Below the pieces are notes generated by a model. That model was not told where the DNA came from. It worked only from the letters and a program-made list of their open reading frames with translations, and did not search any database. Below, one piece after another: positions 38,471-47,372 of a stretch of 64,000 bases of DNA. Within the stretch, counting starts at the first letter, position 1; every line of letters starts with the position of its first letter. Source of the stretch: Pandoraea faecigallinarum (lineage in GTDB: Bacteria > Pseudomonadota > Gammaproteobacteria > Burkholderiales > Burkholderiaceae); NCBI RefSeq assembly GCF_001029105.3, contig NZ_CP011808.2, positions 1 through 64,000 on the forward strand, in the 5' to 3' direction. The position numbers and the translations under genes are program-made.

Positions 38471-38518
38471 GTTATTGTCGGCCGCCTCGCCAAGGCCACC
38501 ATCAGGCGGACACCTGAA
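38471..38518 (-). promoter_or_regulatory. Shared dyad promoter box, copy 8
   Basis: Minus strand TTCAGGTGTCCGCC, 25 bases, GACAATAAC; dyad TCAGGTG-TC-CGCCTGA. It points at the 106-aa gene. Confidence 0.75.
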
Positions 38519-38866
38519 GTGAGCCGCGTCGGGTGAGATTTCCGAACCGTCGGAGGCTGGCCAGTATCGACGTCTTCGCACAGCGCCTCGGGCGCATCGC
38601 CCGGGGCCCCCCGATGGCCCGTCGAGCCCACGCCCGCGTGAGCCCGCCTAGGTGCGAACCGCAGCAGAGAGGCTGGATGACTTTTCTTCGGCATGAAGAA
38701 CCGGATGGCAGAGAAACCGGTACCGAAAAAGCCCTACACGGGGGCGTCCCCGCCATTGCCACTGGCTGCTTGGCGTTTTTCCGCCAGCTCAAGCATGGAA
38801 TGGCCAGAGATGGGATTGGCGGGATAGACCAAACTGAAACGGACACTCCGAATCACAGGTTCGCTC
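38519..38866. other. Intergenic region
   Basis: Roughly 350 bases upstream of the MITE. Only unconvincing frames; no motif recognised. Confidence 0.35.
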
Positions 38867-38869
38867 TTA

Positions 38870-38954
38870 GAAGCTCTAACAAAATGATTTCCTGAGATGG
38901 CGCCAGCAGATGATGCAACCAGCCATTTTCAGGAAATCATTTTGTTAGAGCTTC
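38870..38954. mobile_element. MITE-like element, 85 bp
   Basis: Perfect 26-base terminal inverted repeats (38870-38895, beginning GAAGCTCTAACAAAATG, and 38929-38954) around 33 bases. TTA flanks both sides (38867-38869 and 38955-38957), consistent with a target duplication. No coding capacity; an IS5-type transposase elsewhere would be needed to move it. Confidence 0.8.
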
Positions 38955-39078
38955 TTAGGGTGCGTCACTGACAGCGACCTGCCAGGCGGGTCATGCCACC
39001 GCTGCCCCCATGCGCCGCCGCGTGCGCTGGTGCCCGTGTGCAAGCGCGAGAGGCCCGAGGAGCATCGCGACGGCGCAT

Positions 39079-39126
39079 CTCAGGTGTCCACCTGATGGTG
39101 CCCATGGCGGTGGCGCCGACAATGAC
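39079..39126 (+). promoter_or_regulatory. Shared dyad promoter box, copy 9
   Basis: CTCAGGTGTCCACC, 25 bases, GACAATGAC, with the near-perfect dyad TCAGGTG-TC-CACCTGA. It lies 25 bases before a small frame that IS481 interrupts. Confidence 0.8.
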
Positions 39127-39150
39127 AGCAAAGCATCCCCCGCCGCGGGG

Positions 39151-39339
39151 ATGAAAATATCCCAAGAATGTTGTGCATTTTCGAAAGCCCGATGTCGTTA
39201 CCGGGATTCGTCGCCCTCTGATGTCGCAACGAAGACATCGCAACCGGTGCACCAGCCATGGGAAGCCGACAATGCACGTCGATGGGCGGCTGGCGCGGGA
39301 AACCTACCGCGTCTTCAAACGATAAACTGTATTAGCTGA
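39151..39339 (+). pseudogene. Small box-driven ORF interrupted by IS481
   Basis: Starts MKISQECCAFSKARCRYRD. The IS481 insertion at 39328 ends it artificially at codon 62. Joining across one copy of the 7-base duplication restores the frame (LQTINRPAGGPADSRAVAH) to a TGA near 40583, giving about 77 residues. Composition is unremarkable; coding status is supported mainly by the adjacent box. Confidence 0.4.
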
Positions 39340-40534
39340 GACTTGATCTGACAGGTAGTCGGAAGGATTAAGCGGTCACGGCAGCTGAATGAGGAATGAG
39401 TTTCTCCTTGGCGAGCGAGAGAGAATCGAGGAAAGTCTGCATGGGCGTCTTGCCATAGCACCATCGACCTTGATGTTCTCGCCGCGTGTTGTACTCGTCA
39501 AGCCAGTGGTCGAGGTCGGCCTGCAGTGCGGGGATGCAGTCGTAGATTTTCCTGCGAAAGGCGATGCGATAGAACTCGTTGAGCATCGTCTTGTGCAACC
39601 GCTCGACGATACCGTTGGTCTGGGGCGACCTGGCCCGAGTACGGGTGTGGTCGATGTTTTCCACCGCCAGATAGAGCTCATACTCGTGATGCTCGGGGTT
39701 ACCGCAATATTCGGTGCCACGATCGGTCAGGATGCGCATAAGCGGGATGCCGTGGCTATCGAAGAAGGGCAGAACGCGGTCGTTGAGCAGATCAGCCGCC
39801 GGCAGTGGCGTCTTGCGATCGTAGAGCTTGGCGAATGCGACCTTCGAGTAGGTATCGACGAACGTCTGCTGGTAGACCCGGCCCACCCCTTTGAGCGTGC
39901 CGACGTAGAAGGTGTCCTGAGCGCCGCAGTAGCCGGGACACTCTGACTCGAATTCGCCGTGCGTTTCTTTCTCAAGCTTGGCCCGCTCGAGCGAGGCGAG
40001 CTGGGTCTCGGTGAGCACCAGCCCTTCCTGCGCAGATTTGGCCTCCAACGCCGTCAGGCGTTTGTTCATGGTCTCGAGGTCGTGACGTAGCCAGATGCTG
40101 CGCACGCCCTGAGGCGAGACGTGCAGCGCATGACGCTTGAGCACCTCATTGGCGATGCGGATCTGGCCGTACGCGGGCAACTCCAGGGCCAGCTCGACCA
40201 CTGCGGCTTCGACCTGCGGATCCACGCGATTCTTGGGCTGCGGGCGCCGCCGAGAGATTTCCTGCAGGGCGGCTTCGCCGCCCGTCTCGTACAGTTCTTT
40301 GAATCGGTAAAAACTGTCGCGTGAATAGCCCATCACGCGACACGCTTGACTGACATTACCGAGCTGGCGGGCTAGCTCGAGAATTCCGACTTTGGCACGA
40401 ATGACTTTCTGATCTTGCGTCATGGTGGACTCCTTGCGGTTCAGGGACCGCAACGTTGCCGTCACTGGATGCGACGAACAACGCTGTGCCCCGGGAGAAA
40501 CCGACAGCTGTCAGATTTAGTCTAGGCTATTACA
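39328..40534 (-). mobile_element. Intact IS481-family element with 7-bp target duplication
   Basis: 1207 bp with imperfect terminal repeats (TGTATTAGC-TGAGAC and inverted TGTAATAGCCTAGAC, both running into ATCTGACAG). GATAAAC is duplicated exactly at 39321-39327 and 40535-40541. Recent, intact insertion. Confidence 0.92.
39368..40423 (-). CDS. IS481-family transposase
   Basis: 351 residues. N-terminal HTH ([33 protein letters not shown]), a second helical domain, then the rve core: [20 protein letters not shown] (first Asp), [15 protein letters not shown] (second Asp) and [15 protein letters not shown] (Glu), closing [19 protein letters not shown]. Complete. Start MTQDQKV chosen over an upstream in-frame codon because of the preceding AAGGAGT. 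Confidence 0.92.
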   Translation of the reverse strand: MTQDQKVIRAKVGILELARQLGNVSQACRVMGYSRDSFYRFKELYETGGEAALQEISRRRPQPKNRVDPQVEAAVVELALELPAYGQIRIANEVLKRHALHVSPQGVRSIWLRHDLETMNKRLTALEAKSAQEGLVLTETQLASLERAKLEKETHGEFESECPGYCGAQDTFYVGTLKGVGRVYQQTFVDTYSKVAFAKLYDRKTPLPAADLLNDRVLPFFDSHGIPLMRILTDRGTEYCGNPEHHEYELYLAVENIDHTRTRARSPQTNGIVERLHKTMLNEFYRIAFRRKIYDCIPALQADLDHWLDEYNTRREHQGRWCYGKTPMQTFLDSLSLAKEKLIPHSAAVTA

Positions 40535-40663
40535 GATAAACCGACCAGCCGGCGGTCCCGCGGACTCGCGGGCGGTAGCGCATTGACGCTATCAGCCTGC
40601 GTTCGCACCGCCCGCGAAGCCCGCGACATGAGACCAGAATTTAATCGCCTGCCAGGGAATGCC

Positions 40664-41240
40664 ATGCCCAATGCTTCGATTCGAATTGCCATCGCTGACA
40701 ATCATCCCGTTGTTTTGGTCGGGCTCGCGCAGGAGTTGCGGGCGCTCCAGGACGTCGAAGTCGCCGTCATGGCGCAAAGCTCGGACGAATTGATCCGGCA
40801 ATTGAATGAACGCCCGTGCACCGTGGTGTTGACGGACGATACGTTGCCCGACCCTCAGGCCAAGTGCGGCGGGGGCTTGCTCGCGCTGTTGCGCGCGAGT
40901 TATGCCGCCGCCACGGTTGTTGTCCTCACCATGGCAGACCATCCGGAGGTGATTCACGCGTTACGCGAGCAGGGCGTGGCCCACATCGTCAGCAAGTCCG
41001 ATGCCACCGTTCATATCGCTCGTGCGGTCGAGGCGGCACGTACGGGGCGTCCGTACTTGTCGCCGAAAATCACAAAAATCATCGACGAGAGCGGGCGGGC
41101 CGCCGCATAGAGGCGGCGTCCCCTTCGGCACGAGGCCGAAGTCTCGCGCTTGCCTGTCTCGGGCCTGACAGTCAACGCGCTGGCGGCGCGACTCAATCGC
41201 ACGACGCGCCACGGAACGCGGCAAAAAAGACGGCAGTGAG
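40664..41240 (+). pseudogene. NarL/RcsB-family response regulator split by an amber codon
   Basis: A receiver domain (IAIADNHPVVLVGLAQEL, phosphorylatable Asp in TVVLTDDTLPDP, Lys in HIVSKSDATVHI) ends at TAG 41108-41110. The same frame resumes as LRHEAEVSRLPVSGLTVNAL then AARLNRTTRHGT, the LuxR-type HTH. So one in-frame nonsense codon separates receiver from DNA-binding domain, and the HTH end is also frameshifted. Without readthrough the product would be a stand-alone receiver of 148 residues. Confidence 0.8.
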
Positions 41241-41681
41241 AAGGCGCGGTCGAACACGTGATATCGATGGAAAAATAACGTTCCGAGATCGCTTCGCATC
41301 GCCTCGAGAGGGAACCCGTTCTCGTCGAAACTTGTGAATTTTCGATCTTTTTTCGCGAGCCCGATGAGAACCCTCTTCCCGCCAGGCAAGCGGCGAGTGT
41401 AGCAACGCAACGATAGCCGTGTCACCGGGACACGACAGCATCTCACACGTCTGACTAATCGTGCTGCGGCGGCTGGCGGCGTCTGAACACACCCATGCGC
41501 GCACGCTCGATGGCCCACCCTGGGGCAGGGGGGATCATCGGTGGCGCGACTTTCGACGACTTGTATTTATCGCAGTTTCGCACGCGACGGGCGACGAGGA
41601 TACTTCAGGCAACGGCTAACGCAACACGCCAAAAGCCGCCCCATCCACACTGCACCACTGCCTTGATTCAGGAGAAACAGC

Positions 41682-41831
41682 ATGCTTGCCTTCATCGTCT
41701 ACGGCATCCCCGCCTGCCTCGGTCTGCTCGGCATCCTCGCGCCGGTCCTCGAGAACCTGCTCACCCCCGACGCCTGCATCGACACCGGCATGCAATGCGC
41801 CATCACGGTCGGTCATGTCTTTGGCTACTGA
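41682..41831 (+). CDS. 49-aa hydrophobic peptide, paralogue of 11611-11760
   Basis: 49 residues: hydrophobic helix (IVYGIPACLGLLGILAP), LENLLTPDACID and tail TGMQCAITVGHVFGY. Same length as the copy at 11611 with 32 identities, and a good ribosome site (TCAGGAGAAACAGC). About 80 bases of leader also align, with GATACTTCA at 41599. The dyad itself is not recognisable at the expected place here, so regulation may differ. Function unknown. Confidence 0.7.
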   Translation: MLAFIVYGIPACLGLLGILAPVLENLLTPDACIDTGMQCAITVGHVFGY

Positions 41832-41879
41832 TCCCGGCGGGGCCTCCCCCCACCGGCGCGCTGCGATCAGCGCTTGGCA

Positions 41880-42074
41880 GACCTCGTCCGGGGCCTCGTC
41901 CGACTCGCTCGCCTGATTTGCGTCTTATCGGGCGTGACCGCCTTGACCCCGCTTGTAGAGGCTGTGCGCCGAGACGCCAACACGGACAGATACCTCTGCT
42001 ATGAAGTGGCCCCGCGCGACGGTCGAACGGACCGCTTCTTCCTCATGCTCGGGTGTCAACCGTTCTTCACTCAT
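41880..42074 (-). pseudogene. IS3 OrfA, degraded
   Basis: Minus strand MSEERLTPEHEEEAVRSTVA, then HFIAEVSVRVGVSAHSLYKR; a diverged version of the OrfA at 63046-63302. In-frame stop and lost catalytic partner. Confidence 0.75.
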
Positions 42075-42129
42075 AGACTTCCTCCCAGGCGCACACCTTA
42101 GGCCAGGGGTGCTTACGCGCCCGCCAGCA

Positions 42130-42981
42130 GGTCAGTCGTTATTTGACCGGCTCCGGTTGTCAGACCGAGGGCGCGACCAGCAGTGTCAGAATAGGCTTGG
42201 GTTCACGCGCCGAGCTCGCGGTTCCCATCACGTCCACCCTAGTGTCTTCGGCCCAGGCATCCGTGGCCCTCAGAATCGGAACTGCGCCATGCGCCAACGC
42301 TGCGCTCAACGCGAGATTGAGGCCGTGCCGCCTCGTTCTGCGCGGCGGTGGCAGCAGTATTACGCACGCGGAGTATCCGCAGCTTCCGCCCACGTCGCTC
42401 ACCGCCTGATCGGTGGTGTCGCCTGCGATGGAGAACTGCTCGGTTTGGCCTGGAAAAGGTCCGTGGACGACGCGTGGCCACTCAACCCTTTCGTTCATCG
42501 GGGAAACGGCTCGTCCGCATGAAGACTTGGCACGCTTCTCGTCAATCCGGCGCGCCTAAGGTCCTGGAAGTGGTCACCGATACCCCCGAATCAGGTCTCC
42601 GCGCGCGGCACGACCCCGGCATCGATCGGGCCTTCCTGCTGGGACACCCTACGGATCGCTTCCGACTGCGGGTAATACCTGGTTCGTGAGTGGAAACCAG
42701 CCGCCGAGGACCCGCTCATTCACCGCGGTCCAACGATCAAAAGACGCTCGGCATACGATGATGTCGGCTCCCTTACGCTCACGCACGATCCGGCAGCCAT
42801 CGGGTAGTGGCGCCGTCACAAGAATCTTGGGAGGCACCGCAGCTGCGGCCGCATACGCGCTCAGAGAGATCGCCGCGTTGCCCGACCTGGCGCAAACGAC
42901 GGCTGTCTTTCCGATGCCGATAGCTCTCGCCAGGGCCAGCGGCGTCATTCTCTCCTGGCTGCCCTTATTGACCAGATGCAT
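42130..42981 (-). pseudogene. Fold-type II PLP enzyme (threonine-synthase-like), frameshifted
   Basis: The first part (42649-42981) reads NKGSQERMTPLALARAIGIG, KTAVVCARSGNAAISLSAYA and GWFPLTNQVLPAVGSDP, matching the SxGN phosphate-binding loop and following helix of threonine-synthase-type PLP enzymes. Further downstream, other frames give YYPQSEAIRRVSQQEG and GLNLALSAALAHGAVPILRA. The N-terminus with the catalytic Lys is missing and the frame is broken, so it is dead. Confidence 0.6.
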
Positions 42982-43002
42982 AGTCTCGATGCCGGCGAAG
43001 AA

Positions 43003-43600
43003 TTAGGCTGCCGGCTCGAAAGATTTGAACCCCCTCGTCGTTCTGACGCATCGCTTGATGGCTCGATGGTCCTGATCGACGAGGTGGTTGCGCTCGTTGT
43101 TCTGGCGGATTTCGTGGGGTGTCTTGCATGGGCGCCCCGCGCCTGTGGCGCGGCGCAGTTCATACCGCTTTCGTCAACGGTGCCGGCCTACGGCGCGCCC
43201 CCGCGTTGCCCGCCGCCCCGTAAAGGTATTTCCCCTGGCCTCGGGTCCGTACATAGATCTGCTCCATGCGTGGGCTGTCGCTGATGGTGCGTAGCCGGCC
43301 ACGCATCGCCTTCTCGAAGACCGGCAGCGATTTTGTCACCCAGCGATGGTTCGTCGACGGATCTACCGCCACACCTCGCTCGGCCATCCTCCCCGCCAAG
43401 CCTCGCTAACTCCCCGCATCGGCTACGTACCGGCCACGCACTGAACACTCATGTCCAATGGATTGTCCAACCGCGACAAAACCCGTGGCGATGTCGGCGG
43501 ACACCGGCTTTCTCGACGGTTTCGCTGCGCAATTCGTTGACTTACGCTTTCGACGCTCGCAATCGCTACGTCTACCCAGCTGTCGCTATTGCGGCACGAC
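43003..43600 (-). pseudogene. IS6-family element, degenerate copy
   Basis: Minus-strand pieces MAERGVAVDPSTNHRWVTKS, LPVFEKAMRGRLRTI, GQGKYLYGAAGNAG and EIRQNNERNHLVDQDHRAIK align along the transposase at 2048-2773. A decayed left end (GTGCCGCAATAGCGACAG) is visible near 43590. Multiple frameshifts. Confidence 0.8.
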
Positions 43601-43662
43601 CGTGATTTTCACCCGGGCGCCCCTCAACCGCGCGGCCAGCCATACGACGAAGGGCTAATTGT

Positions 43663-43677
43663 AAATGATTCTCATTT
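43663..43677. promoter_or_regulatory. Fur-box-like palindrome
   Basis: AAATGA-TTC-TCATTT, a perfect dyad in an AT-rich island (GTAAATGATTCTCATTTTTA) that resembles half of a Fur site. The only nearby downstream frame is a 31-codon one at 43757. Iron control is a guess from sequence. Confidence 0.4.
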
Positions 43678-43756
43678 TTATTTGAATACTTGCCCTTCCG
43701 CGGCCGACGAGCTATCGGGCGGCGCGCTCTCCCTTTCGCCCGTATTTATCTCAGTT

Positions 43757-43852
43757 ATGCCCACCAAGGTCGACCTCGATGCTGCGGCGAGCCGTCAAGG
43801 CAACACGGCGAATGCCGTCCCGCGAAGCGGTGAAGGGAAATCTCTTGTTTAG
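43757..43852 (+). CDS. 31-aa mini-ORF downstream of the Fur-like site
   Basis: MPTKVDLDAAASRQGNTANA ending GEGKSLV. Hydrophilic, no family, no strong ribosome site. Kept because of its position 80 bases after the AT-rich palindrome. Confidence 0.25.
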   Translation: MPTKVDLDAAASRQGNTANAVPRSGEGKSLV

Positions 43853-44014
43853 GGGCCATCGGCGGGAGATGGGGGTGATGTCGGCCGCGGAGGCTCGATC
43901 GGGAACGTCACTTTTCGCTTAATAAAACCATTTCCCACAGGGGGACCGTATGACGTGGTTGAAAACATCGAAATCCGTTAGTGCACAACTATCGAAATAG
44001 GAGCGCTAGTCATC

Positions 44015-44436
44015 ATGGATACGCTTCTCTCGATTCTCGGCATTGTAGTGTCGTTGATCCTATTCTTGACCGGCTATCGACACACGGTGGGGCTAAGAAA
44101 GAGCGCATCGCGACGTGTAACGCAGAGATCGAAAAAGTGCTTTTGCGCCGGCGCATTCTGGAAAAATACGAACCGGTTCGACTCGATATTGAACGGCTGC
44201 TGGAAGGAGAGTCGCGCGAATTTCGGTTGTTGACAAGGGACCTACGTTCAGTGGCGCAGGTGTTAAACGCGCTATACGCCCGTATCGTGGAAAGCGATTT
44301 GCTGCCGTCAGACGAAAGAGGCGCGATGGTTGAGCGTATTCTCCCAGCGTTAGCGGAAAGCGAGACCAAGCAGGTTGACGTGACCAAGCGCGACATTCGA
44401 AAGTACGAGACAAATTCGTCGACGGCCACGCGCTAG
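44015..44436 (+). pseudogene. Membrane-anchored coiled-coil protein, frameshifted
   Basis: The first 27 codons encode a membrane helix (MDTLLSILGIVVSLILFLTG). At a GGGG run near 44090 the frame must shift to continue KKERIATCNAEIEKVLLRRR, ILEKYEPVRLDIERLLEGES and RDLRSVAQVLNALYARIVES, a charged helical domain. Either the gene is mutated, the base count of the G run is wrong, or it uses programmed slippage. It directly precedes the Mrr-like gene and may have been its partner. Confidence 0.6.
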
Positions 44437-44451
44437 CGCACGGTAGCGGTG

Positions 44452-45045
44452 ATGGGGATTCTCGCATCGCTGGTCGGCGCGCTAGTCGCCGTGATTCCAA
44501 GCGGGACGAACATGGAAGCAACGACGCGCAGTGAGATAGTCATGACCGTGCGCGTGACCGCGATCGTGAGCCTGGCGCTGATTTCGTTGGTCGCCTCGGT
44601 TTACCGCTTTCGCACCGTTCAAGAGGATCTAGATAGCATGAGCGCCGAAATGGCGCAGTCTATGATCTTTGAGAGAAGTGTCTTTAAAACGCTGAAGAAA
44701 TCTGGCGTCCGCGAGGTCAAGTTGGTCCTCGGCGACGCGCTGGGGGACTTCCTGGTCGACACGGGCGGACGGAGGTATTTGATTGAGGTCAAGCGCTGGC
44801 GCCATAAGGCTCCGATCTCTCTGCTCGCGCAACTGGCCAAGCGCCTGAGCGTATCGGCCAACGAGTCGGGCGCTCAGGAAAGCTTGGTCGTCACACCGCG
44901 CTCCCTGGGCCCCGCCGCTAAGCCTGGCCAGTTTCCAGGGGTCGTTTTTGTGACCGAAAAGCGTTTGGCCGCATACTTGAAGCAGCCCCCCGACGGTGTG
45001 CAGACTCCGGCCAAGCCGAACAAGTTGGCGGTCAACGCTGAATAG
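44452..45045 (+). CDS. Membrane-anchored Mrr-like restriction endonuclease
   Basis: 197 residues. Two membrane helices (MGILASLVGALVAVIP; VTAIVSLALISLVASVY), a helical linker, then a PD-(D/E)xK fold: FERSVFKTLKKSGV (entry helix), GDALGDFLVDTGG (Asp) and YLIEVKRWRHK (E-x-K). This is the core of Mrr/type IV-like nucleases. The full length gives a membrane-tethered nuclease, suggesting defence against incoming DNA. Starts 16 bases after the preceding gene's stop. Confidence 0.65.
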   Translation: MGILASLVGALVAVIPSGTNMEATTRSEIVMTVRVTAIVSLALISLVASVYRFRTVQEDLDSMSAEMAQSMIFERSVFKTLKKSGVREVKLVLGDALGDFLVDTGGRRYLIEVKRWRHKAPISLLAQLAKRLSVSANESGAQESLVVTPRSLGPAAKPGQFPGVVFVTEKRLAAYLKQPPDGVQTPAKPNKLAVNAE

Positions 45046-45402
45046 ATGGCCGCTTGCTTCGGTTTGCGCACGGGCTTGAACATCATACCGTCAGCCATCG
45101 ATCTTTCGGAAAAAGGGGGCTGATTGCTTTTTGGCGCTCGGCGCCGCCACTGACCCACCCGATAGCAGGGTGCGTCAGAGCGTCGCCTGCGCTCGGACGG
45201 GGGGCGGTCGATTCCCGCGCTGAGCACGTGGCGCTGCGCTTAGAGAGAAGGCTCGGGGCCGCTCGGCCTGATCGCAAGGTCTCATGCGGCCTTGGTGCAC
45301 GGGCTCAGGCACTCGCGTGTGGGTAGGTTTTTCTAATGCCGTGGGCGCACGGCTAGTTTCAACGAGAGGCTTGCGCTCTCGCTCGGGGTTGTGCCCGTCG
45401 GC
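45046..45402. other. Left part of the centromere-like region
   Basis: No gene seen; ends at the first 15-bp palindrome. Confidence 0.4.
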
Positions 45403-45417
45403 GTCCATAGTATGGAC
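45403..45417. promoter_or_regulatory. Candidate parS site 1
   Basis: GTCCATA-G-TATGGAC; the dyad extends to 19 bases (GCGTCCATAGTATGGACGC, 45401-45419). One of three copies within 430 bases, all outside genes and next to parB. Confidence 0.7.
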
Positions 45418-45506
45418 GCAAGCCCCCAGGAGCCGCGACGCTCGTTTTTGTGGGACCCTCTCATCCCCCCAGAACCCACCCTGGGACGCCCAAGATTAGA
45501 GAGCCC

Positions 45507-45521
45507 GTCCATAGTATGGAC
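45507..45521. promoter_or_regulatory. Candidate parS site 2
   Basis: Identical GTCCATAGTATGGAC, dyad extended by one base each side. 104 bases from site 1. Confidence 0.7.
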
Positions 45522-45815
45522 GCGTCCCTCAACGAGCGATTCCACCGACATTCAACGGTGTCCACCAATCTCACGCGATATCGTCGCGCGCCCGGCGCCC
45601 TTCAACAACGACGCCTCACCGCGCGGAACCCGCCGTTCGCGACCGCGGTCCGCTGCGGTGGACTCGGATCGGGTCCCGCCCGCCCCTCACATGGCCGTCG
45701 CGCTACTCATCGATGACCATCGACCGCGCCGTTTTGCGTCATTCGACGGCCTGGAATCATCATGGCCCGCGTCACGGGACATCGCGCGCCCTGAGGCGCC
45801 TCGAGCCGGGGGGCC

Positions 45816-45830
45816 GTCCATACTATGGAC
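45816..45830. promoter_or_regulatory. Candidate parS site 3
   Basis: GTCCATA-C-TATGGAC; same arms, centre base complemented. 309 bases from site 2 and about 570 from the 3' end of parB. Confidence 0.7.
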
Positions 45831-46318
45831 TTGGCCATTCTCGGCCGGCCTTCCCCGAACCACCCTCGGAGAGCCGGAAATAACGCAGCCGTGGGCGACG
45901 CCATGACGCAGACCAAAAGCACTCGGTCCGAGTTGTCAACGCGCCCGCAGCGCATGGCACCGCAGCTACGCGATGCCATGCGCGGTAAACCAGGGGAGGC
46001 GAAAGATGCATGCCTGGCCGGCACGCACCGGCCGCGGTGGAGGGGGCGATGGCGTCTCGTGCGGTGCGCGCTTTCGCGGGGCGCCAACGAGCGAGAGAGT
46101 GGTCCAGCTGGCGATCAAGCGATCGCTGCGGGCAACGACGGCGGAGCGCGCACGTTGGGCTGTGCCCGCCGATCCTCTCGTCGACGCCTGCCCGCACTCT
46201 GTCGCAGACGCGCGAGTCTCCGCGCTCACACGGCAATGGCGCGCGGGATCGGGGCAGGGGCGTGGTGTCGGGGGCCGCGACGGTGAGCGGCAAGCGCGAG
46301 GCCTGAGCGAAACACCAA
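45831..46318. other. Non-coding stretch between parS sites and parB terminator
   Basis: GC-rich; long frames on both strands are Arg/Ala-rich with no motif and are probably spurious. Confidence 0.4.
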
Positions 46319-46345
46319 GAAAAATGGCCCGCTTCTGCGGGCCAT
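46319..46345 (-). terminator. Rho-independent terminator of parAB
   Basis: Minus strand: perfect 9-bp stem ATGGCCCGC / GCGGGCCAT with a 4-base loop (AGAA) followed by TTTTTC, 59 bases after the parB stop. Confidence 0.85.
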
Positions 46346-46403
46346 GCATTTCCTGTCCGAGGTGTGGCCCCGCGCAGCGGGCGTTAAGCGCGCACGGCGT
46401 GGC

Positions 46404-47372
46404 TCATTTCGGCTGCGAGGCGAACATGCCGCTAATCAGTGCGCGAATTTGCTCCTCTTGCGCTTCGGTCAAGTAGCCGTCCTTGATCTTGATGGTAAAG
46501 CTATTCACGTCCTTGGTGATTGAGCCGGCGTGCTCCTTGCCGGCAAAGAATTTATCGATCGTGCGCCCCGTTGACGCGCCCGGCGCGCTTGCGCGACGCG
46601 TGGCAAGCGCTTTGATCGCGTTGGCGACTTTGCCCTGTTCAAGCTGCCCGCGCACCAACAACGGCCACACCGACTTTGCCGCCTCGATGCCGGCGTCACC
46701 GAGCTTGCGCAGGGCCGAGACGATGGCATCGGCAGCGTTGCCGCCGAGCAGTCGCGGGTTCACATTCAAATCCGCGAGCATGAACTCCGGCAACTTCTCG
46801 AACGACAAAAACTGATACAACCCGGTGCGCGAGAGCCCCAACGCTTCTTGAAGACGTTTGCGATTGGGAAACTCCTTTTCCGAGCGACGAAGCGACATGC
46901 CGATCTCGAAATCGGAGAGATCGTCGCGGGCGACGTTTTCCACCAGCGCGAAGATGACCATATCCTCGTCCGAGCACTCGGTGACGATGGCACGGATCTT
47001 CGGCAGTTGCAGCACCTGATGGGCTCGCCAACGGCGCTCGCCCGCGATGATCTGATCGCCCTTGGCCGTGCGTCGCACCAAGATCGGCTGCATCAACCCG
47101 ATTTCTCGGATCGACTCGGCCAGCTCCGTCATCTTCTCCGGCGAAAATACCTTCCGAGGCTGCCACGGGTTCGGCGACAGTTCAGCGACGACCGCTTCCA
47201 TCTCGACGCCCTTGGACTCGAGCTCCTGAATCCGCAGTTGCGCTGACGCGAGCGCCGCAGCCATCCCGGGCGCGGTGCGCGGCGCGACTTTGTGCGGCAC
47301 ATCTTTCGCTTCGATCTCAGCGGTGGAGCGCAGGTTGGCGGTTTTCTCAGCCATGCGAGCACGAATATTCAT
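46404..47372 (-). CDS. parB: ParB partition protein
   Basis: 322 residues. ParB/Spo0J N-terminal CTPase region (LSPNPWQPRKVFSPEKMTEL, IGLMQPILVRRTAKGDQIIA, GERRWRAHQV), then the HTH domain (RKRLQEALGLSRTGLYQFLS) and a C-terminal dimerisation tail. It binds parS and loads onto DNA. The ATG overlaps the parA stop (ATGA). The candidate parS cluster lies just beyond its 3' end. Confidence 0.92.
   Translation of the reverse strand: MNIRARMAEKTANLRSTAEIEAKDVPHKVAPRTAPGMAAALASAQLRIQELESKGVEMEAVVAELSPNPWQPRKVFSPEKMTELAESIREIGLMQPILVRRTAKGDQIIAGERRWRAHQVLQLPKIRAIVTECSDEDMVIFALVENVARDDLSDFEIGMSLRRSEKEFPNRKRLQEALGLSRTGLYQFLSFEKLPEFMLADLNVNPRLLGGNAADAIVSALRKLGDAGIEAAKSVWPLLVRGQLEQGKVANAIKALATRRASAPGASTGRTIDKFFAGKEHAGSITKDVNSFTIKIKDGYLTEAQEEQIRALISGMFASQPK

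Noticed and set aside
41560..41607. Possible box upstream of the second 49-aa peptide
   Set aside because: GATACTTCA is present but the dyad cannot be recognised at the required place.
45391..46286. Overlapping long frames across the parS region
   Set aside because: They run through the palindromes, are low in complexity and match no protein pattern; long frames are expected by chance at this GC content.
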